Below, piece after piece: positions 44,905-53,607 of a stretch of DNA of 64,000 bases. This DNA comes from Ureibacillus chungkukjangi. Lineage in GTDB: Bacteria; Bacillota; Bacilli; Bacillales_A; Planococcaceae. The notes below the pieces were generated by a model, which worked only from the letters and a program-made list of their open reading frames with translations, made no database searches and was not told the DNA's origin. The stretch lies in assembly GCF_003217295.1 (NCBI RefSeq), contig NZ_QJTJ01000011.1, forward strand, positions 41,321 through 105,320, in the 5' to 3' direction. Position numbers and translations under genes: made by a program. Numbering within the stretch: position 1 is the first letter of the stretch; each line of letters opens with the position of its first letter.

Positions 44905-45321
44905 ATGAATGACAAAGGAGAAGTTTTAGATAAGGGTCCGTTTTTTCATGGTACTAAAGCTGAACTGAAAATCGGGGATTTGTTAGAGCCACAGTACTTA
45001 TCAAATTACCAAGATAAAAAATCGAACTATATATACTTTACTGCAACATTGAATGCTGCTAAATGGGGTGCTGAATTAGCAAGATCTGAATCAAAAGAAA
45101 GAATTTATATTGTCGAACCATTAGGTGAGTTTGAAAATGATCCGAACTTAACTGACAAAAGATTTCCTGGAAACCCAACACGTTCTTATAGGTCTAAATC
45201 TCCTTTGAAAATAATAGCCGAATTAAGTTCATGGGAAAGACATTCCGATGAAGAAATAAATCAAATGCTAACATCTTTAAAGAAGCTAACTGAAGAAGGT
45301 AAAAATGTAATCTATGATTAA
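44905..45321 (+). CDS. arr: Rifampin ADP-ribosyltransferase
   Basis: The 138-aa protein has the full length of Arr enzymes and their key stretches: FFHGTKAELKIGDLL (His15), YIYFTATLNAAKWGAELA, RIYIVEPLGEFENDPNLTDK and RFPGNPTRSYRS. Arr transfers ADP-ribose from NAD to the 23-hydroxyl of rifamycins. AAGGGGTG precedes the ATG. It stands alone between palindromic repeats with no integron or transposon genes beside it. Resistance is inferred from similarity, not shown. Confidence 0.92.
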   Translation: MNDKGEVLDKGPFFHGTKAELKIGDLLEPQYLSNYQDKKSNYIYFTATLNAAKWGAELARSESKERIYIVEPLGEFENDPNLTDKRFPGNPTRSYRSKSPLKIIAELSSWERHSDEEINQMLTSLKKLTEEGKNVIYD

Positions 45322-45378
45322 TCCTTAAAATCTAAAAAGTAATGACTTAGCAAATCGTACAAAAGCGCAAAAATATTG

Positions 45379-45406
45379 CCCCCAACCCTTGGGGGTCATC
45401 CCTTTT
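45379..45406 (+). terminator. Possible terminator after arr
   Basis: CCCCCAA pairs with TTGGGGG around CCC. TCATCCC then TTTTTT follow, so the T-run starts seven bases after the stem. Confidence 0.6.
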
Positions 45407-45660
45407 TTATTTACTACTCGAACTCTTGTACTTCTCTAATCAATCGAATTTGCAGCCTTTATGTATTAATGAAATACGACCAATTGTGGAATACCTATAA
45501 AGTTATTTCAAACAGTATTTTTAATAATTACAAGCCAATTAGCGTACATTTAAAAATATTTTTACAAAATAATTTTGCAAGCAAAAATGCTCAGAAGTTT
45601 AATCTGAGCGTTTTTCGTATATCTTCTTTGTTACCTATGCACCGGTTAATTTAATTAAAA

Positions 45661-45879
45661 CTAAGTGCTACTTTTTATAGCTCTACCAACACCAAAAGTA
45701 ATTAATAGGATTAACATTGCAGAAAAGATTAAAGTCCAGATATTTCCTTCTCCGAATAAAGCAGTTAAGACCACATCACCTGAAGGAACTCCCAACGCAT
45801 ACAGTAATGGTAATCCGAAAATTACTGAAGCAAAACTGATTACGAAAGTTAATATAGGATTCCTTTTCTTTCTTTCCAC
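45661..45879 (-). CDS. Small membrane protein of unknown function
   Basis: The 72-aa protein begins at GTG 45879 with GGAGGGG eight bases upstream; the GTG at 45888 is too close to that site. Two transmembrane segments (LTFVISFASVIFGLPLLYAL and TLIFSAMLILLITFGVG). No family recognised. Confidence 0.6.
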   Translation of the reverse strand: MERKKRNPILTFVISFASVIFGLPLLYALGVPSGDVVLTALFGEGNIWTLIFSAMLILLITFGVGRAIKSST

Positions 45880-46043
45880 AATTCTCACCCCCTCCTCCCT
45901 AACTACATTATCATAAATTTCTAAATTATCAGTAAATTAACGCCGTTAATATAGACTGATTTTTAAACAGGAGATAAGTAGAATAAAATTGTTACCGAAG
46001 CTTAGGTTAGTATCTAATCTAAAAAGACTGTTCTTTAATAATT

Positions 46044-46103
46044 TGGCTCGATTATTGAATAAAGACCCATTCAATTCATGGAAAGCGCCCGATTGTTAAA
46101 GAT
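46044..46103. repeat. Palindromic element copy
   Basis: TTGGCTCGATTATTGAATAA at the left and GGAAAGCGCCCGATTGTTAA at the right belong to the family; two half elements may be fused here. Confidence 0.5.
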
Positions 46104-46125
46104 TGTTCGGTTTTTATCAAGTAAC

Positions 46126-46476
46126 CTATTCATCTATCAAAACTATTTCTTTAGCCTCAACTTGTCGGCTACTGTTACATCTATTTATAATTTTAGCTTC
46201 CGTAAGAATCACTTGTACAATTACACCAGTTTGAAAATCCTTAGCACTTAATTCCTCTCGATTTAGGTTTCTAAAAGTAGTGTTATCTGTGAGAACAACA
46301 GCACAAGAGTACCCAATATCCTCGGTATAATTTTCCGTTTTTTGAACCTGATCTGAACACTCTACAATAAAAGTCTTTTCTTCAATCTTATTAAGTCGTC
46401 CATATAATGAAGTAGTTTCATTAGAACAAGCAATTAAAAAGACACAGCAAACAATTATTGACACTATTCCTTTCAA
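46126..46476 (-). CDS. Putative lipoprotein of unknown function
   Basis: The 116-aa protein has a short signal with lipobox (VFLIAC, Cys17) and a small exterior domain with Cys in VECSDQ, YSCAVV and NRCNSS, possibly disulfide bonded. It may form an OB-like barrel (YGRLNKIEEKTFIVEC). It starts with TTG at 46476 preceded by GGGGGAA. Confidence 0.65.
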   Translation of the reverse strand: MKGIVSIIVCCVFLIACSNETTSLYGRLNKIEEKTFIVECSDQVQKTENYTEDIGYSCAVVLTDNTTFRNLNREELSAKDFQTGVIVQVILTEAKIINRCNSSRQVEAKEIVLIDE

Positions 46477-46638
46477 GGTATTTCCCCCGCTCCATAAAGA
46501 TAAAAAAACAATTTGAAGATAGCATTCAATATATAAACTTCAAAATAATTATATATAGCATATTAATATCAGATTTTTAAAATACAATTCTAATTCGGAA
46601 ATTGCGCTTTTGTTGAGGTTCAAGACATTGGCTTATTG

Positions 46639-47136
46639 TTAAACTAAAAGCTCGTTTAAATTAGAAAATATATGTTCCAAATAAATAATTCCCATGAATA
46701 TTAACCAAATAGCACAAGGAATTATCAGACTTTTAACAGAATGTACCCAATTAAATTTATAGTTCCTTTTTTGTATCATTTTATCTGTAATTAAGAACAA
46801 AATTGCTGCACCCAAACTAAAAGGAAGTAAGATAAGACCAAAAAGGATGTGAAAAATTACGTTAAGAATTAATTCGATTTTTTTATGATTATTTTTTCTC
46901 GTTATAAATTTACTGATCAAATCACAAATTATTGAAGTTATAACCCCATAAATTAATATAACTGGGAAGCTGTACATCAAATAAACAGGTGTAGCTAATA
47001 TAAAAGTGAATATGTATTCTCCAATCGAACTTATACTTTCTCCAAATGGATTTGGAACAATTAATGCCACTAATATAGCAAACAATGATCCAGATACAGA
47101 TGCTGATATTATTTTCCTCCATATAATCGCACTCAT
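46639..47136 (-). CDS. Membrane protein of unknown function
   Basis: The 165-aa protein has about four transmembrane segments (SGSLFAILVALIVP, YIFTFILATPVYLMYSFPVI, LILLPFSLGAAILFLI, LIIPCAIWLIFMGII) and a Lys-rich inner loop. AGAGGGGA precedes the ATG. No family recognised. Confidence 0.65.
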   Translation of the reverse strand: MSAIIWRKIISASVSGSLFAILVALIVPNPFGESISSIGEYIFTFILATPVYLMYSFPVILIYGVITSIICDLISKFITRKNNHKKIELILNVIFHILFGLILLPFSLGAAILFLITDKMIQKRNYKFNWVHSVKSLIIPCAIWLIFMGIIYLEHIFSNLNELLV

Positions 47137-47196
47137 ATAAAATTCCCCTCTTCTATGTATCCTATTTAGGATTAAGTGTAAATCTCATCCATCCTA

Positions 47197-47265
47197 TATT
47201 CCACACTCTAGTCCTATTGCTGAAAATGGCACATTCATCTTTAAGAATTGTGCCATTTTGTGGAT
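47197..47265. repeat. Palindromic element, well-preserved copy
   Basis: AAAATGGCACA-TTC and GAA-TTGTGCCATTTT form a strong inner stem; outer arms TTCCACA and TTGTGGA lie at the ends. Confidence 0.75.
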
Positions 47266-47309
47266 TATCATATTGACTTAGAGAATTTATTAGTTCAATA
47301 GGGATTTAT

Positions 47310-47480
47310 TCAATTTTTATATAAACTCAAACCTAATCTAATTAGCAATATCAAAAATATTAAAATAATTATACTACCGATTGTAGCCCAATCTATTTCA
47401 CCATCACGAAAGAAACTTACAGCTATTATTGCTATAAGCACACCCACAATACCAGAAAGGAATGTCTTCAACAATTTCAT
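47310..47480 (-). CDS. Small two-segment membrane protein (56 aa)
   Basis: The 56-codon frame starts MKLLKTFLSGIVGVLIAIIA, continues VSFFRDGEIDWATIGS and ends in a second hydrophobic segment (IIILIFLILLIRL) with LSLYKN. AGGGGG lies directly upstream of the ATG and a promoter-like motif is 70 bp upstream. Two membrane helices with a short polar link. No family recognised. Confidence 0.65.
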   Translation of the reverse strand: MKLLKTFLSGIVGVLIAIIAVSFFRDGEIDWATIGSIIILIFLILLIRLGLSLYKN

Positions 47481-47549
47481 CCCCCTTCTTCATTATCAAA
47501 CTTCTTAACCCGTTAGTTTAAGTATATCTCTTCTCAATTCTTATATAAA

Positions 47550-47566
47550 TTTTAACATAAATATCC
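47550..47566 (-). promoter_or_regulatory. Extended -10 promoter-like motif
   Basis: GGATATTTATGTTAAAA on the minus strand is identical to the copy at 38491-38507 and lies 70 bp before the 56-aa membrane protein gene. Confidence 0.45.
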
Positions 47567-47593
47567 AGATTTTTTTAAGTAGTGTTCAATAAT

Positions 47594-47641
47594 ATGAAAA
47601 GAGCACTTCCTTATTCAAGAAAATCGCCCGATTGTGGAATA
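47594..47641. repeat. Palindromic element copy forming a gene's 3' end
   Basis: GAGCACTTCCTTATTCAAGA followed by AAATCGCCCGATTGTGGAAT. The right half encodes the last nine residues and stop of the gene at 47611. Confidence 0.65.
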
Positions 47642-47838
47642 AAAGCAAACATCCAAGTTAACGTGAAAACTATAAATGCAGAAGCAAAACACATCCAAAA
47701 AATATTGCCTTTTGTATTTAGCACTTTTGTAATAGTTAATTTCTTTAAATAACTTGTTAAATTTAAGCAAAAAACAACCGCCAATATAGGATTAAGTAAA
47801 AATGAGATAGCCAATAAAGAGTCGATTAATTCTTCCAT
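47611..47838 (-). CDS. Small membrane protein ending inside a repeat
   Basis: The 75-aa protein has two membrane segments (LLAISFLLNPILAVVFCLNL and IFWMCFASAFIVFTLTWMFA). The ATG at 47838 is eight bases from AAGGAG. Its last residues (IPQSGDFLE) and stop codon are encoded by a palindromic element, so the original C-terminus may have been replaced. No family recognised. Confidence 0.6.
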   Translation of the reverse strand: MEELIDSLLAISFLLNPILAVVFCLNLTSYLKKLTITKVLNTKGNIFWMCFASAFIVFTLTWMFAFIPQSGDFLE

Positions 47839-47868
47839 TTTCATTTCTCCTTCACAAGGCTACCTAAA

Positions 47869-47885
47869 TTTTAACATTAATATCC
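47869..47885 (-). promoter_or_regulatory. Extended -10 promoter-like motif
   Basis: GGATATTAATGTTAAAA on the minus strand differs by one base from the copies at 38491 and 47550 and lies 31 bp before the 75-aa protein gene. Confidence 0.4.
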
Positions 47886-48021
47886 ATATACCTTTAATAT
47901 GTAATTTAATTAAGTGGCCCGATTACGGCATAACTAACGTGAGAATTATTTACACATTATTAATAGAAATAACATAATTCTTTGCCTGCCTGTTTTTACA
48001 TAATGATATTAATATCAAATG

Positions 48022-48050
48022 AAAAAGGATCTCCGACTGGAAGATCCTTC
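48022..48050 (-). terminator. Terminator of the M24 hydrolase gene
   Basis: AAGGATCT pairs with AGATCCTT on the minus strand, followed by TTTC. About 105 bp downstream of the stop. Confidence 0.75.
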
Positions 48051-48156
48051 AATACTTTTTGTGGAACAAAATGGTACATCATACTTCTACTATCTGTTCA
48101 CATTCCCTAAACTGTACTATGGCGAATTTCTTTTTCTTGACCACGCTCATAATATA

Positions 48157-49308
48157 CTAATGATAGGCTATAGGATTAAAAATTAATTCATCTATGGTTC
48201 GTGGACACTCAGTTAGCATTTCATATCCATTTTTTGTAACGAGAATTGTGTCTGAATGACGGAAGCCTCCTATTTCAGGAACATATATACCGGGTTCCAC
48301 AGTAAATGTCATTCCCTCTTGTAATGTTGATGCGTCATCAAAACGGAAGAATGGAGCCTCATGTACAGCTAGACCAATACTGTGTCCACTTCGATGAACG
48401 GCATATTCACCATACCCTGCCTGTTGTATAAATGATCGTGCCGCAGCATCTACATCACTTGTCTTTACATCTGCTTTGATTGTATCAAGCGCTGCTTTTT
48501 GAGCATTCATCATCACTTCGAACAATTCTCTTTGTTTTGCTGTTGGCTCCCCAACAAAGCAAGTTCGTTCACATTCACCTTTATATCCATCTAGCGAAGT
48601 AATTCTTGTAATTATTAATCCATCTCCTGTATTTATTTTTCTCAAATTTGAAAACACATGAGGTAGAATCGTTCGTTTTACTCCTGATGGATTCATTCCC
48701 CCTGTAAAAAGGCTTGAGTCGGGATAATGGTTGGATGCATCTTGATAAAAAGCGCTGGCTGCAGCATTTTCAATATCCCGTTCAGTCACTCCTACCTTTA
48801 AAGCTCGAAATGCTGCTTGTATGGATCCCACTGCTAATGAGCATACTTGCCGCATTTTTTCTAATTCCTTTTCATCTTTTAACGCCCGATTTTTAACCAT
48901 TTCGGAAGTAACATCTGTTAATTTCCAGTTTTCTCTCTGGAGTATATTTGCTAATTCAAAAGATAAGGAGCGAGACTCAATCCCGAGTCTTCTTTCTCCA
49001 TTTAGAGCTTGTAAACATTTTATTATCAATGCAATCGGTTCATTACCCTGCTTTGCTTTTTCTGGATGCTCATAATATACAATTAAATGATCAAATTCTG
49101 CTTTTAATTTTGCATGCTCTTCTTCTAGACCAGGAACAATTAGTATACATTCATTCTTGGTCACTATTGTGAAAATTGGACGGGAATAAGTAATTATTTC
49201 AAATCCAGTTATATAACACTGGTTATTTGGATCAGTTAATAATACAGCTGTAAGTTTTTCCTTTTCCATTAAACCTCGTAACTTGTCTAACCGTTTGTCA
49301 AAATTCAT
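48157..49308 (-). CDS. Creatinase-like M24-fold hydrolase
   Basis: The 383-aa protein has an N-terminal creatinase domain and a C-terminal pita-bread domain. The M24 metal site looks incomplete: the first Asp position reads IITRIT, the second GYKGECERT, and the last Glu reads FRHSDTILV; only the His (SGHSIGL) and one Glu (FTVEPGIY) remain. Such loss is known in creatinase and ectoine hydrolase, which need no metal. The ATG at 49308 has AAAGGAG upstream. It is 66 bp after an ACS transporter gene, so it probably degrades what that protein imports. Confidence 0.82.
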   Translation of the reverse strand: MNFDKRLDKLRGLMEKEKLTAVLLTDPNNQCYITGFEIITYSRPIFTIVTKNECILIVPGLEEEHAKLKAEFDHLIVYYEHPEKAKQGNEPIALIIKCLQALNGERRLGIESRSLSFELANILQRENWKLTDVTSEMVKNRALKDEKELEKMRQVCSLAVGSIQAAFRALKVGVTERDIENAAASAFYQDASNHYPDSSLFTGGMNPSGVKRTILPHVFSNLRKINTGDGLIITRITSLDGYKGECERTCFVGEPTAKQRELFEVMMNAQKAALDTIKADVKTSDVDAAARSFIQQAGYGEYAVHRSGHSIGLAVHEAPFFRFDDASTLQEGMTFTVEPGIYVPEIGGFRHSDTILVTKNGYEMLTECPRTIDELIFNPIAYH

Positions 49309-49374
49309 TAGATCAGCTCCTTTAAACCTTTTACACTTACAAAACAGTCCTGCGTCTTCCAACTTTAAATGAAT

Positions 49375-50688
49375 TTATGCCGTCTTTGTTCCAGCATCAT
49401 TTTGTACAAAATCGTTACGCACATTCCCAAGGAGAAGACCCATAATAAGAGATAAAATAGTACCTACAATCAAATAGCTGAACGCAATGGAATAAGATCC
49501 ATTGAATAGCTGAATCAAACTACCCATAACTGCTGGAGTGATAAATGCTGCCAAATTCGCTCCAGTATTTATCATTCCAAAAGCGCTTCCCATGACTGAC
49601 GAGGGCAACATCCTCAATGGCACAGCCAAAACGCCCATGTATGCAATCTGAAGGAAACAGGCTGCCATATTTTGAAAGATAATTGTCATTGTCAGAGATT
49701 CAACATTGAACATGCCGAAAATACAAATGGCTGATAATAAATTTCCGTAGATGATCAATAGTCTCTCACGGTTCACAAAGACTTTGTCAACCAGCCACCC
49801 TCCAACCAAGTACCCAATCATACCAGCAATTGCCGGAAGTGATGAGTAGATCCCAGTATCAAGTAAATTGAGTTTACGTACATTCATGAGATAGGAAGGC
49901 ACCCAGCTAGTCAGTCCCCAAATCGCAGTATACAATCCAAACAGAGCCACCATGATTTTCCACATGGAAGGGGATTTCAGCAGGGAAACAAAGGATACTT
50001 CCCCTTCCTGCTGCTTGATATCAGTAGGACCGGTTTTGTCTGACCGGAGAAATAGCATGAACAGCAGGGCGGTAATCACTCCCATAATTCCAAGGCATAT
50101 ATACACGTTTCTCCAACCTATTTGCGTAATGAAGTAGGCTCCCGCTATACTTGCAACGAACCCACCCAATACGATTGCGACCAGTAATACTGACTGTATA
50201 CTAGTTCTTTTTTCGGGGCTCACATTCTCACTCATTAGTTTGGTAGCTGCTCCTGGAAATGCACCTTCTCCCAATCCAAAGAAAAATCGGATAACCAATA
50301 GAGAAGTGACCGACCAAGCCACACCTGACAAACCGGCAAATAAAGAGAAAGCTAGGATAGTTACTATAATGGCCGTTTTGGAACCGTATCGGTCTGCTAT
50401 CAAGCCACCAGGTATCTGCATGAGTGTATAGCCTAAATAAAATATACTTAGCACGATCCCAAATGTCGCTGCATCCATTTCCAGTTCTTTTCCAATAGGT
50501 AAAATGGCTATGTTTATGAACATACGATCAACGGAAGAAATAAACCATCCTAGGAATAGTAGTACAATAATTCCCTTTTGTCGTGGCAACCTTGCATTCA
50601 AATTCTCCGCCCCCTTTGCTTTAATACCTTCAAAGTAAAAATAGCTAGCTTTCGTTCCCTCCATCATTCGCTCAATTTTTTGTAACAT
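49375..50688 (-). CDS. MFS transporter, anion:cation symporter family
   Basis: The 437-aa protein has twelve predicted transmembrane segments and the ACS motif region (GYTLMQIPGGLIADRYGSKT, then RFFFGLGEGAFPGAATKL). Relatives import hexuronates, glucarate, tartrate, phthalate or other carboxylates. The start is uncertain: the ATG at 50688 has only AAGGA two bases away, and later codons near GGGGGCGGAG could serve. It probably forms an operon with the M24 gene and is regulated by the divergent LysR protein. Confidence 0.85.
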   Translation of the reverse strand: MLQKIERMMEGTKASYFYFEGIKAKGAENLNARLPRQKGIIVLLFLGWFISSVDRMFINIAILPIGKELEMDAATFGIVLSIFYLGYTLMQIPGGLIADRYGSKTAIIVTILAFSLFAGLSGVAWSVTSLLVIRFFFGLGEGAFPGAATKLMSENVSPEKRTSIQSVLLVAIVLGGFVASIAGAYFITQIGWRNVYICLGIMGVITALLFMLFLRSDKTGPTDIKQQEGEVSFVSLLKSPSMWKIMVALFGLYTAIWGLTSWVPSYLMNVRKLNLLDTGIYSSLPAIAGMIGYLVGGWLVDKVFVNRERLLIIYGNLLSAICIFGMFNVESLTMTIIFQNMAACFLQIAYMGVLAVPLRMLPSSVMGSAFGMINTGANLAAFITPAVMGSLIQLFNGSYSIAFSYLIVGTILSLIMGLLLGNVRNDFVQNDAGTKTA

Positions 50689-50808
50689 GTTCCTTACAAA
50701 AGCAACATTAAAGATATTATAAAACTAAAAGACAGAATTGTAGAAATACTTAAAAATATCTATAATAATACTCAATAAGTATTATTACAGACAACGAGGA
50801 GGCGGAAA

Positions 50809-51684
50809 ATGGAGCTGAGGCATATTCGATATTTCGTGGCACTTGCAGAAGAGCTTAATTTTAGACGTGCATCTGAACGCTTGCATATTGCACAACCCCC
50901 ACTTAGTAGGCAAATTCAGCAGTTGGAAGAGAAAGTCGGCGTTCTTCTGTTTTATCGGACCAATCGCCGGGTTGAATTGACCCATGCAGGAAAAGCTTTT
51001 CTGGAAAAGGCCTATCAAATGCTTGACTTAGTTGAGGAAGCATGTGACACCGCAAGAATGTCAGCAAGAGCAGAACATGGGAAGCTAGTAATCGGTTTTA
51101 CGGGGACTGGAGAAAATATACTTCCCATAGTAGAGAAGTATCGGGCTATGCACCCTTCCGTCAACTTGGATCTACAGTTAATGGGGACAACCGCCCAAAT
51201 CCAGGCCTTGCATGGGAAAAAGATTGATGTCGGACTTCTCACCCCACCTATTAACAGCGAACAGCTAATCGTAAAAAACTATATGAATGTTCCTATTCAA
51301 GCCATGCTGTCAGAAAAACATCCTTTGGCCATGAAAGGGGGGCCTATTTCTATCACAGATTTGGCAAAGGAGTCATTTGTTATTACCCCCCGAGTGATTG
51401 GACCGGGGTACTACGATGTGATAACGAAAATCTGTCATCAAGCCGGTTTTTCTCCAAAAATCACGATTGAAACTCATGACATCCAAACTGTTATATCTCT
51501 TGTATCCATGGGGATGGGCGTTTCCCTTTCTGCTAAATGTCATACTCAAAATACTGGAGTTGTCTTCAGGGAACTTGTGGATACGTCAACTACTTTAGAA
51601 TTGGCAGTAGCATATCGTCATGATGAAAAATCTGAGGTGTTGCATTCGTTTCTTGATATATTTTTCGATTATTATTCAAATTAA
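50809..51684 (+). CDS. LysR-family transcriptional regulator
   Basis: The 291-aa protein has the LysR HTH (MELRHIRYFVALAEELNFRR, then LHIAQPPLSRQIQQLEEKVG) and a ligand-binding domain, of the CatM/BenM-like form (GFTGTGENILPIV). GAGGAGG precedes the ATG. Divergent from the MFS/M24 genes, which it most likely activates in the presence of their substrate. Confidence 0.9.
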   Translation: MELRHIRYFVALAEELNFRRASERLHIAQPPLSRQIQQLEEKVGVLLFYRTNRRVELTHAGKAFLEKAYQMLDLVEEACDTARMSARAEHGKLVIGFTGTGENILPIVEKYRAMHPSVNLDLQLMGTTAQIQALHGKKIDVGLLTPPINSEQLIVKNYMNVPIQAMLSEKHPLAMKGGPISITDLAKESFVITPRVIGPGYYDVITKICHQAGFSPKITIETHDIQTVISLVSMGMGVSLSAKCHTQNTGVVFRELVDTSTTLELAVAYRHDEKSEVLHSFLDIFFDYYSN

Positions 51685-51692
51685 AATGATGG

Positions 51693-51740
51693 AAGCCGCT
51701 TTTCATTTACGCGTTGATAAGTGGCTTACTATTATTCTTT
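51693..51740 (+). terminator. Possible terminator of the LysR gene
   Basis: AAGCCGCTT pairs imperfectly with AAGTGGCTT around 17 bases; ACTATTATTCTTT follows. Moderate only. Confidence 0.45.
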
Positions 51741-51849
51741 AATTTTTTTCTTGTTTAACATCTATTAAACTAGTATCAAAAATCAAATTCAATATATTAA
51801 AAAGGTCTAAGCCTATATAACTGAAACCTTATATATGTTATTCAATTAA

Positions 51850-51912
51850 ATGACCCTTTAACTGAAAAAGACCCTTCCCCTATTTAAGGAAAGCGCCAGA
51901 TTGTTGAATGTC
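51850..51912. repeat. Palindromic element copy
   Basis: TGACCCTTTAACTGAAAAAG at the left, then CCCTATTTAAGGAAAGCGCC and AGATTGTTGAAT at the right. Confidence 0.65.
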
Positions 51913-51965
51913 TGAAAATATAATCGCTGCACAGTAATTGCTAAGTTAATTTGCAAAAGCTGTTT

Positions 51966-52895
51966 TTATCGAACGTGCATTTCCTCTGTATACCACTTAG
52001 GTTTTATTTTACAAAAGTAATCATGATCCTCTAAAAAAGCGTAAACCTTACCTAACATATCATCCATGTTGTCTGGAATAGTTTTTAAGGTCCAAATTAC
52101 AGTAGAGAAGACACACATTGCTAGGTAAAGTGAATAAAGTCTCCAGAAATATTCATCGGGTTCAGTATTATTAAAATAGCCCCTAATTTGTCCTATTGAA
52201 AAGGGGATACTTACTTCTCGACTGAATATACCAATTTTAAGAAAATCATGAATGGGATCTCCCCAATCATACCTGTTAAAATCTATAACTCCAGCAAACT
52301 GTTTATTATTTACAATGATATTTCCGGGATGAAAATCATCATGTTGGAATAAATTCGGACGTTTTTTCATGTGGTGGATATTTTCCTGAATAAAATTCAT
52401 TATTTTTTGGTCATTTTCAACTTTAATGCCACATGCTAAATAGTCTTCATAATATTTCTTATGCTTTTTCTCTTTCCTTAAATGCCACGAAGTGATATGG
52501 CAAGGAGCTGTAAACTGATGTATTTTCCTTAATTCCTTCCCAGCTTCAAAGCCGATATCAAACTGCTCTTTTGCTGAGTATTTGTGGATTTCATCCTCGG
52601 CATCTTTACCCTCGATGTATGATGTGATCATGTAACCCCGACTTCCTAACTCACCCATAGAAATCGGCCGCGAACAAGTAACTTTATATTCCCACATTCT
52701 TTCTAGAATCAAATATTCTTTCTTTTTTGATTCAAACTCTTCTAACTGAAATGTTCTAAGAAGTAACTTTTCGTTATCATCATTCATGTGTACTAGAAAT
52801 TTTTCATCTGAGGAAAATCCCTTATTAATTTGAATAACTTCCTTACAATTACTTATAATCGGGATCTGCTTTAGTAGAGTTTCTTTATCTCTGTT
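51966..52895 (-). CDS. APH-family phosphotransferase
   Basis: The 309-aa protein has the antibiotic/choline kinase fold: ATP lysine region (EKLLLRTF), catalytic loop FQHDDFHPGNIIVNN with the HxDxxxxN pattern, and a metal-binding site that reads VIDFNRYDWGDP, with Asn where Asp or Gly is common. Family members phosphorylate aminoglycosides, macrolides or small metabolites; no evidence fixes the substrate. The ATG at 52895 has GGAGGTG upstream. Confidence 0.8.
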   Translation of the reverse strand, partial: NRDKETLLKQIPIISNCKEVIQINKGFSSDEKFLVHMNDDNEKLLLRTFQLEEFESKKKEYLILERMWEYKVTCSRPISMGELGSRGYMITSYIEGKDAEDEIHKYSAKEQFDIGFEAGKELRKIHQFTAPCHITSWHLRKEKKHKKYYEDYLACGIKVENDQKIMNFIQENIHHMKKRPNLFQHDDFHPGNIIVNNKQFAGVIDFNRYDWGDPIHDFLKIGIFSREVSIPFSIGQIRGYFNNTEPDEYFWRLYSLYLAMCVFSTVIWTLKTIPDNMDDMLGKVYAFLEDHDYFCKIKPKWYTEEMHVR

Positions 52896-52991
52896 CATTG
52901 ATGCCACACCTCCACGGTAATTATAATCCTTCAAAAATCACCCTCAATTTTAATATATTTATCCATGTTAACTAGAGTTCTTATTCGAGTA

Positions 52992-53052
52992 AATGGTCTT
53001 ATAGCTGAAATAGGCACAATTTCTATTCAAGAATCGCGCTGATTGTTGAATT
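52992..53052. repeat. Palindromic element copy
   Basis: GGTCTTATAGCTGAAATAGG then CACAATTTCTATTCAAGAAT and CGCGCTGATTGTTGAAT. Confidence 0.75.
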
Positions 53053-53073
53053 AATTATAAGGTAGTAAGCCAA

Positions 53074-53607
53074 TTAGTATTTTTTCTCAAGTTTATTGCT
53101 TTGGTACCAAAACATTGCTTTTCGTTCAATCTCCATGGCTAGCTGTTCCTTGCCTTTGATATATGATTCAATGTCATAGGGAAATATTTGCGATAGATAT
53201 GTTTTTAAATCTCCATACTTTTTGGCGACATCTGAATGTGCTCGCAAGTAATCACGGAATGCTAAATGACGTTCAATTTCGGGATTACCTAATTGATAAA
53301 TGTGGACATGGTGGGTTCGATTATCTCCACCTTTTTGGAAGTATCGACGCTGAGAAATCCCATTTTCTCCTTTTGGCTTATAACCAATTTCGATCATTGA
53401 TGTGTTAAACTTATCGATTCGATTTATGTCTTTAACCACAGGCATAATATCAATGATAGGCTTTGCTTTTAGACCGTTTACGGATGTACTGCCAATGTGG
53501 TGAATATCAATGATTTCTAAACCGAGTATCTTATGTAATATATTTGCTTCTTCTTCAAAAATTGAAAGCCATTGCTCGTTATATGGCTTCACTACAACTT
53601 TTCTCAC
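53074..53607 (-). CDS. GrpB-family (UPF0157) protein
   Basis: The 177-aa protein starts at GTG 53607, preceded by GGGGAGG, and gives the normal GrpB length. It shows the family marks: VVKPYNEQW, HIGSTSVNGLKAKPIIDIM and a conserved NRTHHVHIYQLGNPEIERHL. The fold belongs to the nucleotidyltransferase superfamily (GSTS plus D-x-D-like motifs); the substrate is unknown. Confidence 0.88.
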   Translation of the reverse strand: MRKVVVKPYNEQWLSIFEEEANILHKILGLEIIDIHHIGSTSVNGLKAKPIIDIMPVVKDINRIDKFNTSMIEIGYKPKGENGISQRRYFQKGGDNRTHHVHIYQLGNPEIERHLAFRDYLRAHSDVAKKYGDLKTYLSQIFPYDIESYIKGKEQLAMEIERKAMFWYQSNKLEKKY

